This document shows positions 7,445 through 16,770 of a DNA stretch of 64,000 bases, piece by piece. Positions within the stretch are counted from its first letter, which is position 1. Every line of letters starts with the position of its first letter. The position numbers and the translations under genes were made by a program. The DNA comes from CAVVXX01 sp963707975 (GTDB taxonomy: Bacteria > Pseudomonadota > Alphaproteobacteria > Micropepsales > Micropepsaceae), in NCBI GenBank assembly GCA_963707975.1, contig OY970177.1:1178001-1242000 (forward strand), in the 5' to 3' direction. Below the pieces are notes generated by a model. The model saw only the letters and a program-made list of their open reading frames with translations, was not told the DNA's origin and did no database searches.

Positions 7445-10191
7445 TGGTTCTCGTGGCCCAGCCGTTCCAGCAGCGCCGGCACGTGCACCTGGTCGGCTTT
7501 GTAATTGCCGGTCAGGCAGTACATGACGACATTGATGCCGAAGCGGATCGCCATTTCGCGCTGGCTTTCGCCGCCCGGTGTCACCGCGGCGATGGGCTGA
7601 CCGAGCGCATCGCGGGCCCAGGCCGCCGCCCAATCATTGCCGCCGATGATGACGGGCGAGACGCCGTCGCCGCCGCGCGCGGGCTCAGGCCCGGCATTGG
7701 GACTGGCGGGCGGCAGCGCCTCCACCCAGACTTGGCCGCCGTCCCAGCGGCCGGGAAAATCCTGCAGCAGGTAAAATGTCTTGGTGAGAACGTGATCGGG
7801 AGGCACGGGCTCGAGCGGGGGAATGTCGAGCTTGGCGAGCAGCCGTCGCAGCGTGGCAACGCCGGGCGACGTGCTGGCGGAAATTCCCGTGAGGGCCTGA
7901 TCGCGCGTGTCGAACAAAATCGTGCCGCCAGAACGCATGAAATTGTCGATCTTGGCGACGGCGCCTGGCGAAAGATCTTTCTCGCGCTCGTCCATCGGCC
8001 AGTAGAGCAGGGGATAGAAAGACAGGTCGTCGTTCTCAATATCGACGCCGATAGGATCGCCGGGTTCGTATGACGTGCGCGCCTTAAGCTCGAGCCCCAG
8101 GCCGTAAAGCCCCGCGCGGCTCATGGCGTCGACATCGGGCACGCCGGTGATGACATAAGCCAGCCGCGTGTCGAGCGCGGAGGCCATGTTCTTGGCTTCA
8201 TCGGCGCGCGCCTGTGGCGCAAGCAAAAGAAGCAGAACCAGGGGCGCGGCCCGGCCAAAGACGCGCAGAAATTTCCGGTTGGGATCGAGATGGCCGCGCA
8301 GCCAAAGCGAAACCAGCGCATCGCCCAGCAAAAGCGCCAGCGCCAGCGCCAGCAGTGGCCCTTTCAATTCATGCACGGTGCGGCCCGAATAGACGCTGAC
8401 GGCGCGGCCAATGGCGCCCAGCGGATTGAGCACCGTGTCTTTTTTCACGGCGTTCAAGGCGATGAAGCCTGCCTCACTGCCGTAAAGGCCTGGCGGGTGC
8501 TGTGGCCCCGGCAGAAGCGAATCCGCGTCGCTGCTTTTGAGCGGCAGGGCTTCGGCGGATGGCTTGCCCAGGCGTCCGAACCCGTCCAGCGCCTGCAAAG
8601 GCGGGTAAGAACCCGCCGCTCGCTCGCTCTCAGCGCTCGGCTTCATCCCTTCGGCGAGCGCAAGCGTGCGGCGAAGCATGTCGACATAAAGTCCAGACAG
8701 CGGCAGCGACGACCAGCCGGGGCTGGCCGCGACATGGAAAAGCACGATCCAGCCCTTGCCCCGCGCGCTGCCCGTCACCAGCGGCGTGCCATCGGCGAGG
8801 CGCGCCCAGCTGCGTTCGGAAAGCTCGATGGAAGGCTCGGCCAGCACCTGGCGCGAAACGGTGACGTCGTCAGGAATGGCAAGCCCGTGAAACGGGCTGT
8901 CGTCGGCAAAGGGCGCAAGGTGCTGCGGCTCCTGCCAGGTAAGCGCGCTGCCCATCAGCCGCTCGCCCTCGCGCAGTTTCACCGGCACGAGATCGTCGGC
9001 GTGGGCGGCAAGGCGCGGCCCCGCGAAGCGCAGCAGCACGCCCCCCTGTTCGACAAAGCGCGCCACGCGGTCGTGCTCGGCCGGCGTGAGGTTCCCGACA
9101 TCGGCCAGCACCAGCATGGCGATGCCGGAATCCAGCATCTGCTCGATGGTGCCTTTGCGGACTTCGGCGTAAGGCGCCAGCGCGCGCTCGACATAGAACA
9201 CGTCGGAGAGCAGCGGCTGTTCGATATCGGCGCTGCCGCCGGAAACGATGCCCACAGGGCGGCGCTGGAAACGGGCGTCGAGCAGTTGCACCGCACCCGC
9301 GGAATCCTCGCCCGCGATGGTCAGGCGCTCGGCCTCATTGCGCAATTCCAGCGGCAGCGCGAGCGCGGCTTTGGTCTCCTTCGCCCCGGGCACGAAGTGA
9401 AACGGCGCGCCGCCGAGCAGGACCCCACGCGCATCGAGCGCGGCGATACGGCCATCGCGCACCAGCTTGGCTTCGGCGCGCGCGATTTTGACGTCGAACC
9501 CGGTGGCGCTGTTTTCCGGCGGGCGCAGCGCCAGCGCGGCTTTTGGTTCGGCATCAGCAAAAATCGTGAGCGTGCCGATGCGGGCAAGGTTGTCCGCCGT
9601 TGTTCTTGCATCATTGTGATCGATGCCGTCGCTCAGCCAGACAATTTCGGGCATGCTGGCAAAATGAATCGTGGCAAGCCGCTTCAACGCCGCGGCGCGA
9701 TCGGGCAGCCAGGGCCGTGGCGCGATCTCTTCCACGGTCTTGAGCGCCTGGCCCGCATCCAGCAGCTGAGGCGTGGCCTTCGGCGCATCGGCTGTCGTGA
9801 CGATGGCGACGGGCCTGCCATGCGCGGCGTTCAGCGCCTGCGTCATGGCTGCCTCGTGCGCGGGCCACTCATGCGCCGCCGTCCAGCCATTGTCCACGAA
9901 AAGCACCAGCGGGCCTGAATTGGCTGTCGCTGGCGCCGCGTTCAGCACCGGCTCGGCCAGTGCCGTGATGACGATGGCCGCAGCCAGGAGCCGCAACAGC
10001 AGCAGCCACAAGGGCGTGCGCGCTGGCGTCTCTTCCGGCGATTTAAGCCCAAGCAGAAAACGCACCGGCGGAAAAACGATGCGGCGCGGGCTGGGCGGCG
10101 TCACCCGCAGCAGCCAATAGATGACAGGAATCGCAGCCAGCGCGGCCAGAATCCACGGCGCGCCGAAGCTCAATTGAGAGAGCAAGTTCAT
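7441..10191 (-). CDS. BatA-type membrane protein with C-terminal DUF4159 domain
   Basis: 916 residues. It starts with the BatA N-terminal double-membrane-helix region (about 8-30 and 58-82), which includes the RRIVFPPVRFL stretch. A large extracytoplasmic central part follows, then a further membrane segment (about 605-660), and a DUF4159 domain (about 690-905) with the conserved FYPLLYWPM segment and GGTILFDTRD. Members act with MoxR ATPases and DUF58 proteins. The gene is separated from the DUF58 gene by a low-GC membrane gene (10195-10590) not usually part of this operon. It overlaps the next gene by 4 bp. Confidence 0.88.
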   Translation of the reverse strand: MNLLSQLSFGAPWILAALAAIPVIYWLLRVTPPSPRRIVFPPVRFLLGLKSPEETPARTPLWLLLLRLLAAAIVITALAEPVLNAAPATANSGPLVLFVDNGWTAAHEWPAHEAAMTQALNAAHGRPVAIVTTADAPKATPQLLDAGQALKTVEEIAPRPWLPDRAAALKRLATIHFASMPEIVWLSDGIDHNDARTTADNLARIGTLTIFADAEPKAALALRPPENSATGFDVKIARAEAKLVRDGRIAALDARGVLLGGAPFHFVPGAKETKAALALPLELRNEAERLTIAGEDSAGAVQLLDARFQRRPVGIVSGGSADIEQPLLSDVFYVERALAPYAEVRKGTIEQMLDSGIAMLVLADVGNLTPAEHDRVARFVEQGGVLLRFAGPRLAAHADDLVPVKLREGERLMGSALTWQEPQHLAPFADDSPFHGLAIPDDVTVSRQVLAEPSIELSERSWARLADGTPLVTGSARGKGWIVLFHVAASPGWSSLPLSGLYVDMLRRTLALAEGMKPSAESERAAGSYPPLQALDGFGRLGKPSAEALPLKSSDADSLLPGPQHPPGLYGSEAGFIALNAVKKDTVLNPLGAIGRAVSVYSGRTVHELKGPLLALALALLLGDALVSLWLRGHLDPNRKFLRVFGRAAPLVLLLLLAPQARADEAKNMASALDTRLAYVITGVPDVDAMSRAGLYGLGLELKARTSYEPGDPIGVDIENDDLSFYPLLYWPMDEREKDLSPGAVAKIDNFMRSGGTILFDTRDQALTGISASTSPGVATLRRLLAKLDIPPLEPVPPDHVLTKTFYLLQDFPGRWDGGQVWVEALPPASPNAGPEPARGGDGVSPVIIGGNDWAAAWARDALGQPIAAVTPGGESQREMAIRFGINVVMYCLTGNYKADQVHVPALLERLGHENQ

Positions 10192-10194
10192 TAC

Positions 10195-10590
10195 TTATTC
10201 AATCCGAATAAGGCGAGATTTTGCAAAGATTGCCAGTACGAACAGCACACAACTTGCAGCAATAGCTTCAAGGGCATTACCGTTTTTAGCAATCAGCAAT
10301 CCAACTCCTAAAATTCCTATAGCGACGGCGAGTATCATCATTCTGGTTACAAATTTTTTGTTCGTCTCTTCTAAAGATTCTGCCAGTCTTTTCTTAGATG
10401 GAAAGAGTATTCCGAAAATAATGATCATTGGTGGGAGTGCTATACCAACTATGATGTTCAGCAATACACCGACAGCGAGTTCTGGAGCAAAAAATTGGTA
10501 CGTCACAAGAAATAAAAGTAAAACACTCTCGACCAAACATATGGTCCTAAAAAGCTTCGTGTTCACGATTAAGCGGTCAAGCTGCTTCAC
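10195..10590 (-). CDS. low-GC membrane protein of unknown function inside the Bat operon
   Basis: 131 residues with four predicted membrane helices (about 13-30, 35-60, 83-100, 108-122) and a charged middle loop (PSKKRLAESLEETNKKF). No family recognised. The start codon is GTG, overlapping the DUF58 stop by one base (TAGTG). The gene is clearly richer in A+T than both neighbours and uses AT-rich codons, which points to horizontal acquisition. It keeps the operon direction, and its ends fit tightly between the two Bat genes. Confidence 0.7.
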   Translation of the reverse strand: MKQLDRLIVNTKLFRTICLVESVLLLFLVTYQFFAPELAVGVLLNIIVGIALPPMIIIFGILFPSKKRLAESLEETNKKFVTRMMILAVAIGILGVGLLIAKNGNALEAIAASCVLFVLAIFAKSRLIRIE

Positions 10591-11513
10591 TAGAATCCCC
10601 GGCGCGCGTGTGCGCCGCCGACGGCGCCATAAAGCGCGATCAGCGCCGTTTGGGGCGAGCGGTCGGTGCGATGGCGGGTGAAATTCCAGCCCAACCTGCG
10701 TACAAGTCCGCTAAGCGCCTCGACATGCGCCGCAAACCGCGCGCGATAGGCCTCGCGCACACCTTCGGCGCGGCCCACGATAGGCGCCTCGGGCAACAGC
10801 GGCGACTGGAAACGCACGCGCCCCGTGAAAGGAAAATCCTCTTCCGCCGGATCGTTCACCTGAACAAGGAATCCGTTGGCGCCTGCTTTGGCAAAATGAC
10901 GCATGCGCTGTTCTATGGTTTCGAGGGGTTCGAGGAAATCCGAAAACCACACCAGCACCGCATTGCGGCGAAGTTCTGACGGCGGCGGCAATGTTTCCGC
11001 CGCTTGCGGCGCATCGGTCAGCGCGTGCGCGATGCGGGTGAGTGCCAGGCGCCCGCCGCTTGGCGGATTGGTTCCGCCCATCAGGGCTACGCGTTCGCCC
11101 GCGCGCACCAGCAACGACGCCAGCGCCAGCGCCAGCACGCTCGCGCGCTCGAGCTTGGAGGGAATGTTTTCGGAAGATGAAAACCGCATGCTGGGCCCGC
11201 CGTCGCGCCAGAACCAGACGGACTCGGCCGCCTCCCATTCGCGCTCACGCACGAACATATGCTGCGACTTGGCCGATTGGCGCCAGTCAATGGCCGTGCG
11301 CGGGTCTTCCGCCTGATAGCGGCGGAACTGCCAGAAGGTTTCGCCCTGGCCCACCTTGCGCCGGCCATGCACGCCGAGCGCGATCGCCGAAGCCAGCGTT
11401 TCGGCCGCCACCAGCAAGGGCGGCAGCGTGTGCGAAAGCTTTTCCGCTTCCTCGCGCGTGCGGCTCCAGCGCTCGGCGGTCTTTAGCTCATAGGCTTCGT
11501 TTTTTGTTGTCAC
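10590..11513 (-). CDS. DUF58 domain-containing protein
   Basis: 307 residues with the DUF58 signature around residues 62-86 (YQAEDPRTAIDWRQSAKSQ) and a VWA-like C-terminal part without a complete metal site. DUF58 proteins are partners of MoxR AAA+ ATPases and are usually encoded directly downstream of them, as here. A hairpin repeat at 11525-11584 separates it from moxR. Confidence 0.92.
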   Translation of the reverse strand: MTTKNEAYELKTAERWSRTREEAEKLSHTLPPLLVAAETLASAIALGVHGRRKVGQGETFWQFRRYQAEDPRTAIDWRQSAKSQHMFVREREWEAAESVWFWRDGGPSMRFSSSENIPSKLERASVLALALASLLVRAGERVALMGGTNPPSGGRLALTRIAHALTDAPQAAETLPPPSELRRNAVLVWFSDFLEPLETIEQRMRHFAKAGANGFLVQVNDPAEEDFPFTGRVRFQSPLLPEAPIVGRAEGVREAYRARFAAHVEALSGLVRRLGWNFTRHRTDRSPQTALIALYGAVGGAHARRGF

Positions 11514-11524
11514 GCTTTCTCCGT

Positions 11525-11584
11525 GGCCTCGTCCTTCGACGGGTTCAGGACGAGGCCCTCATGCTGAGCCTGTCGAAGCATGAG
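11525..11584. repeat. double hairpin repeat between moxR and DUF58 genes
   Basis: First hairpin: GGCCTCGTCCT (11525-11535) with AGGACGAGGCC (11547-11557). Second: CTCATGCT (11558-11565) with AGCATGAG (11577-11584). The loops are again near-complementary (TCGACGGGTTC and GAGCCTGTCGA). Same family as the elements at 4241 and 5318. Within an operon it could act as an mRNA stabilising or attenuating hairpin. Confidence 0.8.
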
Positions 11585-11596
11585 GACAAATAAAGT

Positions 11597-12628
11597 TCAA
11601 AGATTGCTCCGGACGAGACCGTCGATCACCTGCGCGATGGTCGTGCCTTCCGCGCGCGCCGAGAAATTGAGCGCCATGCGGTGGCGCAGTACGGGCTGGG
11701 CCAGCGCCGCCACATCGTCGGCGGAAGGCGCAAAGCGTCCCTGCATCAGCGCGCGCGCGCGGATGGCCAGCATGAAGGCCTGGCTCGCGCGTGGGGACGG
11801 CCCCCAGGCGACGAAGTTGCGCACAGTTTCGCTGGCGCCCGCTTCGGGCCTGCCAGCGCGCACCAGGCGCAAAATCGCCTCAACCACTTTCTCGCCAACG
11901 GGGAGACGGCGCACCAGCTTCTGCGCCTCGGCCAATGTTTCGGCCGAGGTCACGCGACTGGGCGCGGCTTCCTCGCCCACGGTCGTGGCCATCAGCATCT
12001 GGCGTTCGGCATCGTGCGCGGGGTAACCGATGTCGATCTGCATCAGGAAACGGTCGAGCTGCGCTTCGGGCAGCGGATAGGTGCCTTCCTGCTCGATCGG
12101 GTTCTGCGTGGCGAGAACATGGAATGGTTTCGGCAAATCGTAACGCGTGCCCGCCACCGTCACGTATTTCTCCTGCATGGATTGCAGCAGCGCCGATTGC
12201 GTGCGCGGGGATGCGCGGTTGATTTCATCCGCCATCAGCAATTGGCAGAACACCGGGCCCTTGATGAAACGAAAACTGCGCCTGCCGCCATCGGCTTCTT
12301 CGAGCACTTCCGAGCCCACGATGTCGGCCGGCATCAGATCAGGCGTGAACTGTATGCGTTTGGTGTCGAGGCCGAGCACGATGCCCAGCGCATCCACCAG
12401 CCGCGTCTTGGCCAGCCCCGGCACGCCGATAAGGAGCCCATTGCCGCCCGACAGCAGCGTGATGAGGACTTCGTCCACCACCTCCTGCTGGCCGAAGATG
12501 ACGCGGCCGATGGCCTCACGCGCGCGGGTGAATTCGGCGGCCACGGCTTCCGCGCGCTGGGTGGCGCCGGCGCTGTCATCGCTCGTCTTCATCTGTGCCG
12601 CGGCTTCAGCGCCGCCGGTCTTGTTCAT
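11597..12628 (-). CDS. MoxR family AAA+ ATPase
   Basis: 343 residues. Walker A-type loop GVPGLAKT (about residue 72), Walker B with MADEINR (about residue 134), the sensor segment ATQNPIEQEGTYPLPEAQLDRF and a C-terminal lid domain. MoxR proteins are AAA+ chaperones that work with VWA/DUF58 partners; this gene heads the minus-strand operon of 5363-12628. An acidic, Ala-rich N-terminal extension of about 20 residues precedes the conserved part. Confidence 0.94.
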   Translation of the reverse strand: MNKTGGAEAAAQMKTSDDSAGATQRAEAVAAEFTRAREAIGRVIFGQQEVVDEVLITLLSGGNGLLIGVPGLAKTRLVDALGIVLGLDTKRIQFTPDLMPADIVGSEVLEEADGGRRSFRFIKGPVFCQLLMADEINRASPRTQSALLQSMQEKYVTVAGTRYDLPKPFHVLATQNPIEQEGTYPLPEAQLDRFLMQIDIGYPAHDAERQMLMATTVGEEAAPSRVTSAETLAEAQKLVRRLPVGEKVVEAILRLVRAGRPEAGASETVRNFVAWGPSPRASQAFMLAIRARALMQGRFAPSADDVAALAQPVLRHRMALNFSARAEGTTIAQVIDGLVRSNL

Positions 12629-12803
12629 CGCATCCGTCCGGTTAGTCCAGGTGTCGCGCCAAGCGCGGGGCGTAATCCATGCCGTCAGAATAAGGCAGAA
12701 AACGGGTCAGTTTGCATCCCTGACGCGAGCTTGCAACAGCATAGCCTTATGCCATGGCTAACATCGGCGTGAGCAGACGCGCCATCGCTGTTATGATCCG
12801 CCC

Positions 12804-13076
12804 ATGATCCGGCGAATCTTCCTCGACCTGCTGCTCTTCATTTCGCCTTTCGTGCTCTACGGCATTTACTGGCGGCTCGCGCGCAAGGGCGACCCGGCGC
12901 AGGAACACCGCCCGCACCCATGGGCGGCGCTGTTCATATGCGGCCTCGTATTGGTGGCGGCGAGTTTCGTCTGGCTGGGTCTCACCGAGGGTGAGGGCAA
13001 GGGCATTTATGTACCGGCGCATGAGGTGAACGGCCATGTCGTGCCGGGCCATGTCGAAAAGAAACCGGGCCCATGA
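12804..13076 (+). CDS. DUF6111-like small membrane protein
   Basis: 90 residues with two membrane helices (about 6-22 and 42-62) and a soluble C-terminus. The N-terminal form MIRRIFLDLLLFISPFVLYGIY and its position directly before cca match the DUF6111 family of alphaproteobacteria. The stop overlaps the cca start as ATGA, suggesting translational coupling. The function is unknown. Confidence 0.78.
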   Translation: MIRRIFLDLLLFISPFVLYGIYWRLARKGDPAQEHRPHPWAALFICGLVLVAASFVWLGLTEGEGKGIYVPAHEVNGHVVPGHVEKKPGP

Positions 13077-14317
13077 CCGCGCGGCTCGATCCCGCCCTAC
13101 ATTCCTGGATGCGAACGCCCGAGACGCGCGCGGTTATGGCGGCGCTCACTGTGGCAGGCGGCGAGGCCCGCTTCGTCGGCGGCGCGGTCAGGAATGCGCT
13201 GTTGGGTGAGCCCGTCACCGATGTCGATATCGCCACGCCGCTCACGCCCGATGAAGTGACGAAGCGGTTGAAACAGGCGGGGCTCACGGCGGTGCCGACC
13301 GGCATCGAGCACGGCACGGTGACGGCGGTAGCGATGGGCAAGCCATTCGAGGTGACGACGCTCAGGCGCGACGTGACCACCGACGGGCGGCGCGCGGTTG
13401 TCGCCTTCACCAGGGACTGGTCGGAAGACGCGAGCCGGCGCGATTTCACCATCAATGCGATTTATGCCGGCGCGGACGGCGCGCTGTTCGATCCCACGGG
13501 GGGCGCCGAAGATCTCGAGGCGGGACGCGTGCGCTTCATCGGCGACGTCGGGCAACGCATCCGCGAGGATTATCTGCGCATCTTGCGCCTCTTCCGCTTT
13601 CATGCCTGGTACGGCAAGGGCGCCATGGACAAGGTGGCGCTAGCCGCCGCGGGCGCCGAAAAAGCCGGACTGAAAAAACTTTCCGGCGAGCGCGTGCAAA
13701 AGGAATTGCTGAAACTTCTGGCCGCGCGCGATCCAGTTCCTGTCTTAGGCGAAATGGAGAAGGCGGGGATTCTTGCCGAAATTTTGCCCTGGCAATTGCT
13801 GCTGGCGAGGCTCGAAGGGCTGGTCAGGCTCGACAACGCCAACGGTTTCACGCCCGATCCGGTTTTGCGCCTGGCCGCGATGTTGGCCAATGAAGATGCC
13901 GCGCGTTCGCTTGCCGAGAGCCTCAAATTCTCCAATGCCGATCGCGACCGGCTGGCGGCGCTGGCGGGCAGATCGGAAGAAGTTTTGGCCCCCATGCCGC
14001 CGCATGAGGCGCGCGTACTGCTCTATAAGCATGATGTTTTTTGGTTCAAAGATATGGTGCGCCTGCATTGGGCCGCGGCCAAAGATGCTACGCACGGCCA
14101 GCAATGGCGCGCGCTGCTCTCGCTTGCCGATACATGGCAGAAACCGCGTTTCCCGCTCGATGGTCGCGACGTGATGGCGGCCGGTGTCGAGGAAGGCCCG
14201 CGCATCGGCCATATCCTCGCCGATATCGAGGAATGGTGGCTCGCGCGCGATTTTCAGGCCGACCGCGCGGCGCTGCTGGCGCGCCTCAAGGCCATTTTGC
14301 GCGTGCATGGCGGCTGA
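13073..14317 (+). CDS. cca: CCA tRNA nucleotidyltransferase
   Basis: 414 residues. N-terminal class II nucleotidyltransferase head with VGGAVRNALLG (about residues 31-41) and the catalytic DVDIA pair of aspartates, the RRDFTINAI motif (about residue 123), and the RNA/dimerisation helical region (LRLFRFHAWYG). It adds or repairs the 3' CCA of tRNA. The usual GGxVRD reads GGAVRN here, a tolerated variation in this class. The start overlaps the upstream small membrane gene by 4 bp. Confidence 0.94.
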   Translation: MTARLDPALHSWMRTPETRAVMAALTVAGGEARFVGGAVRNALLGEPVTDVDIATPLTPDEVTKRLKQAGLTAVPTGIEHGTVTAVAMGKPFEVTTLRRDVTTDGRRAVVAFTRDWSEDASRRDFTINAIYAGADGALFDPTGGAEDLEAGRVRFIGDVGQRIREDYLRILRLFRFHAWYGKGAMDKVALAAAGAEKAGLKKLSGERVQKELLKLLAARDPVPVLGEMEKAGILAEILPWQLLLARLEGLVRLDNANGFTPDPVLRLAAMLANEDAARSLAESLKFSNADRDRLAALAGRSEEVLAPMPPHEARVLLYKHDVFWFKDMVRLHWAAAKDATHGQQWRALLSLADTWQKPRFPLDGRDVMAAGVEEGPRIGHILADIEEWWLARDFQADRAALLARLKAILRVHGG

Positions 14318-14323
14318 ACGTCG

Positions 14324-14953
14324 TTAGAAAACGTGAGAGACCTGGCCCGCGCCTTCCCAGATCATGCGCAGCGCCACATAGACGATAAGCGCAAGACCGA
14401 TGTAGCTGATCCAGGGATAGCGCTGCATCAGCTTGGCAATAAACACCGAGGCGATGCCAACCAGCACGATCGACAGGCTTAACCCCACGATCAGCACCCA
14501 GACATGGCCCTGCGCCGCGCCCGCAACTGCCAGCACATTGTCGAGCGACATGGAAAGATCGGCGAGAGCTATCTGCAGCACCGCTTTACGCATGCTGAAA
14601 TAATGCTTGTGATCGGCATGCCCGTGATGCGCATCGCCGAAGACCTTAATTGCTTCCTTTTCTTTTTTTCCGGCGCGTAGGTCGCGATAGAGCCGCCAGG
14701 ACACCAGCAGTAGCAACGCGCCGCCCGCGAGCGTCAGCCCGATGACGGTAAGCAGTTTCATGACCGTGGTGGCGAGCGCAATCAGCAGCACAACGGCAGC
14801 CGCCAGCCCCCAGAAAATCACTTTGCGGCGCTCCTTGGGTGGCACGTTCATCGCCACCAGCCCGATGACGACGGCGTTGTCGCCCGCCAGCGTGATGTCG
14901 ATGAGGATGACTTGGAGCAGTGGAAGCAGGGATGGGTCCAGATGAAAATTCAA
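14324..14953 (-). CDS. TerC/YjbE family integral membrane protein
   Basis: 209 residues with seven hydrophobic helices and the TerC-type acidic motifs LAGDNAVVIGL (about residues 22-32) and ADLSMSLDNVLAVAG (about 130-144). The His-rich loop HHGHADHKHYF lies between them. Family members (YjbE, Alx) export or sense metals such as manganese. The histidine loop could bind metal, which is inference. No manganese riboswitch was recognised upstream. Confidence 0.88.
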   Translation of the reverse strand: MNFHLDPSLLPLLQVILIDITLAGDNAVVIGLVAMNVPPKERRKVIFWGLAAAVVLLIALATTVMKLLTVIGLTLAGGALLLLVSWRLYRDLRAGKKEKEAIKVFGDAHHGHADHKHYFSMRKAVLQIALADLSMSLDNVLAVAGAAQGHVWVLIVGLSLSIVLVGIASVFIAKLMQRYPWISYIGLALIVYVALRMIWEGAGQVSHVF

Positions 14954-14972
14954 CGATCATTCCCCCAAAGGC

Positions 14973-15860
14973 TCACGGCCAGCGCACTTCCGGCGGCAGC
15001 GACATCAGAATGGCTTCGGCATTGCCGCCCGTGGCAAGGCCGAATTTCGTGCCACGATCATAGACAAGATTGAACTCGACATAGCGGCCGCGATTGACCA
15101 GCTGCTCCTCGCGTTCTTCCTTGGTCCACGGTTCGTTCATCTGGCGGCGCACGATGGCCGGATAGGCTTCGAGGAAGGCAAGGCCCACATCGCGCGTGAA
15201 AGCGAAATTCTTTTCCCAGTCCGGGCTCGCGAGATTGTCATAAAAAATGCCGCCCACGCCACGCGGTTCATTGCGGTGCTTGATGAAAAAATATTCGTCG
15301 CAGGCCTTCGAGAAGCGCGAATAATAATCGGGGCCGTGCGCATCGCAGGCGCGCTTGAGCGCGGCATGAAACATTTGCGCGAGAGGGTGATCCTTTTTGC
15401 GCTGGACAAGGATGGTCGGCGTGAGGTCGCCGCCGCCGCCGAACCATGCTTGCCGCGTGACGATGAAGCGCGTGTTGAAATGGGCGGCGGGAACGCGCGG
15501 GGAGCGCGGGTGCACGATCACCGAGATGCCGCTGGCCCAGAAGCGCGGGTCTTCGGCCGCGCCCGGAATTTCCTTGGCGAAGGCAGGGCTGAACCGTCCG
15601 TATACGGTCGATAAATTTACACCCGCCTTCTCGAACACACGGCCTTTGAGCGCCGATATCTCGCCGCCGTCGCCATCGCCGCCGCCGTCTTCCGTCCGGC
15701 TCCAGGGCTTGCGCGTGAAGCGGCCGGCCTCGAACTCGCGCAAAGGCCCGGCATAATCGTTCTCGATGGCCTCGAACGCGGCGCACAGCCGGCCACGCAA
15801 ATCCGCGAACCAGTCGCGGGCGCGGGTTTTTCTCTCTTCAATCTGGAAGGGCACGGTCAT
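14973..15860 (-). CDS. hemF: oxygen-dependent coproporphyrinogen III oxidase
   Basis: 295 residues, matching the HemF family throughout: FNTRFIVTRQAWFGGGGDLTP, FFIKHRNEPRGVGGIFYDNL and the C-terminal VEFNLVYDRGTKFGL segment. It catalyses oxidative decarboxylation of coproporphyrinogen III to protoporphyrinogen IX in haem synthesis. It is divergent from the cytochrome bc1 genes, about 200 bp away, a sensible pairing as those proteins need haem. Confidence 0.97.
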   Translation of the reverse strand: MTVPFQIEERKTRARDWFADLRGRLCAAFEAIENDYAGPLREFEAGRFTRKPWSRTEDGGGDGDGGEISALKGRVFEKAGVNLSTVYGRFSPAFAKEIPGAAEDPRFWASGISVIVHPRSPRVPAAHFNTRFIVTRQAWFGGGGDLTPTILVQRKKDHPLAQMFHAALKRACDAHGPDYYSRFSKACDEYFFIKHRNEPRGVGGIFYDNLASPDWEKNFAFTRDVGLAFLEAYPAIVRRQMNEPWTKEEREEQLVNRGRYVEFNLVYDRGTKFGLATGGNAEAILMSLPPEVRWP

Positions 15861-16067
15861 GGCCTATCCTGCGGTTCCGCGCGCGGTTTGGGAACCGATC
15901 AAAAAACCCCCGTTTTCGGCCAATTTCTGCGGCATCGTGACGCAAGACCCTCAAGGCCTCTCTCTCTATCTTAGCCGCGGATTCCAAGCGCGCCGGCTGT
16001 GCCGGGTGACGGTGCGTTATATAGGCGATTCCTCCCTCCCGGCGTGTCCGAACTTGAGAAGGCGGCT

Positions 16068-16760
16068 GTGGCTCACTCGCAAGCGGTAGAACCGACGCGA
16101 CGCGATTTTCTCTACATCGCGACAGGCACCTTTGGCGCGTTCGGCGCGGCGCTGGCGGCCTGGCCGTTCGTCGACCAGATGAACCCGACGGGCGCCGTGT
16201 TGGCGCTGGCCTCGATCGAGGTCGATCTCAGCAGCATTCAGCCAGGCCAGTCGGTCACCTTCACCTATCGCAGCCATCCGCTGTTTGTCCGCCGCCGCAC
16301 GCCGAAGGAAATCGAAGACTCGCGCGCGGTCAAAATCGCCGACCTGATCGACCCGCTCGCGCGCAACGCCAATTTTCCCGAAGACGCGCAGGCCACCGAT
16401 GACAACCGGCTCACGCCTAACGTCAACGCGGCAGGGTCTGCACGGGTGGCGGCGCCAGATTCAGTCACACCCGCGCCCGCACAAGGGGGCGCTGCCTCTT
16501 CCGGCGAGCCGGCGGCCGAAACCGCGGCCACGGCAGGCGCGAACATGCATGAAAAACCCGAATGGCTCGTGGTGATCGGCGTGTGCACGCATCTGGGCTG
16601 CACGCCAACCGCTTTCCAGGGCAATTACGGCGGCTGGCTGTGCCATTGCCATGGCTCGCAATACGATACCGCCGGCCGCGTGCGCAAGGGGCCGGCGCCG
16701 CAAAACCTTGCCGTGCCGCCTTACACCTTCCTCACCGACACGCGCATCAAAGTCGGCTGA
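16068..16760 (+). CDS. petA: ubiquinol-cytochrome c reductase Rieske iron-sulfur subunit
   Basis: 230 residues with a twin-arginine-type N-terminus (TRRDFLYIATG), a membrane anchor (about 15-35) and the [2Fe-2S] ligand boxes CTHLGC (173-178) and CHCHGS (192-197). GTG 16068 is preferred because AGAAGG lies 5 bp upstream; GTG 16044 is an in-frame alternative without such a site. Unusual: an Ala/Pro/Ser/Thr-rich insertion of about 45 residues (roughly 112-160) precedes the conserved KPEWLVVIG segment, making it longer than the usual 175-190 residues. Confidence 0.95.
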   Translation: MAHSQAVEPTRRDFLYIATGTFGAFGAALAAWPFVDQMNPTGAVLALASIEVDLSSIQPGQSVTFTYRSHPLFVRRRTPKEIEDSRAVKIADLIDPLARNANFPEDAQATDDNRLTPNVNAAGSARVAAPDSVTPAPAQGGAASSGEPAAETAATAGANMHEKPEWLVVIGVCTHLGCTPTAFQGNYGGWLCHCHGSQYDTAGRVRKGPAPQNLAVPPYTFLTDTRIKVG

Positions 16761-16770
16761 GGAGCTGAGC

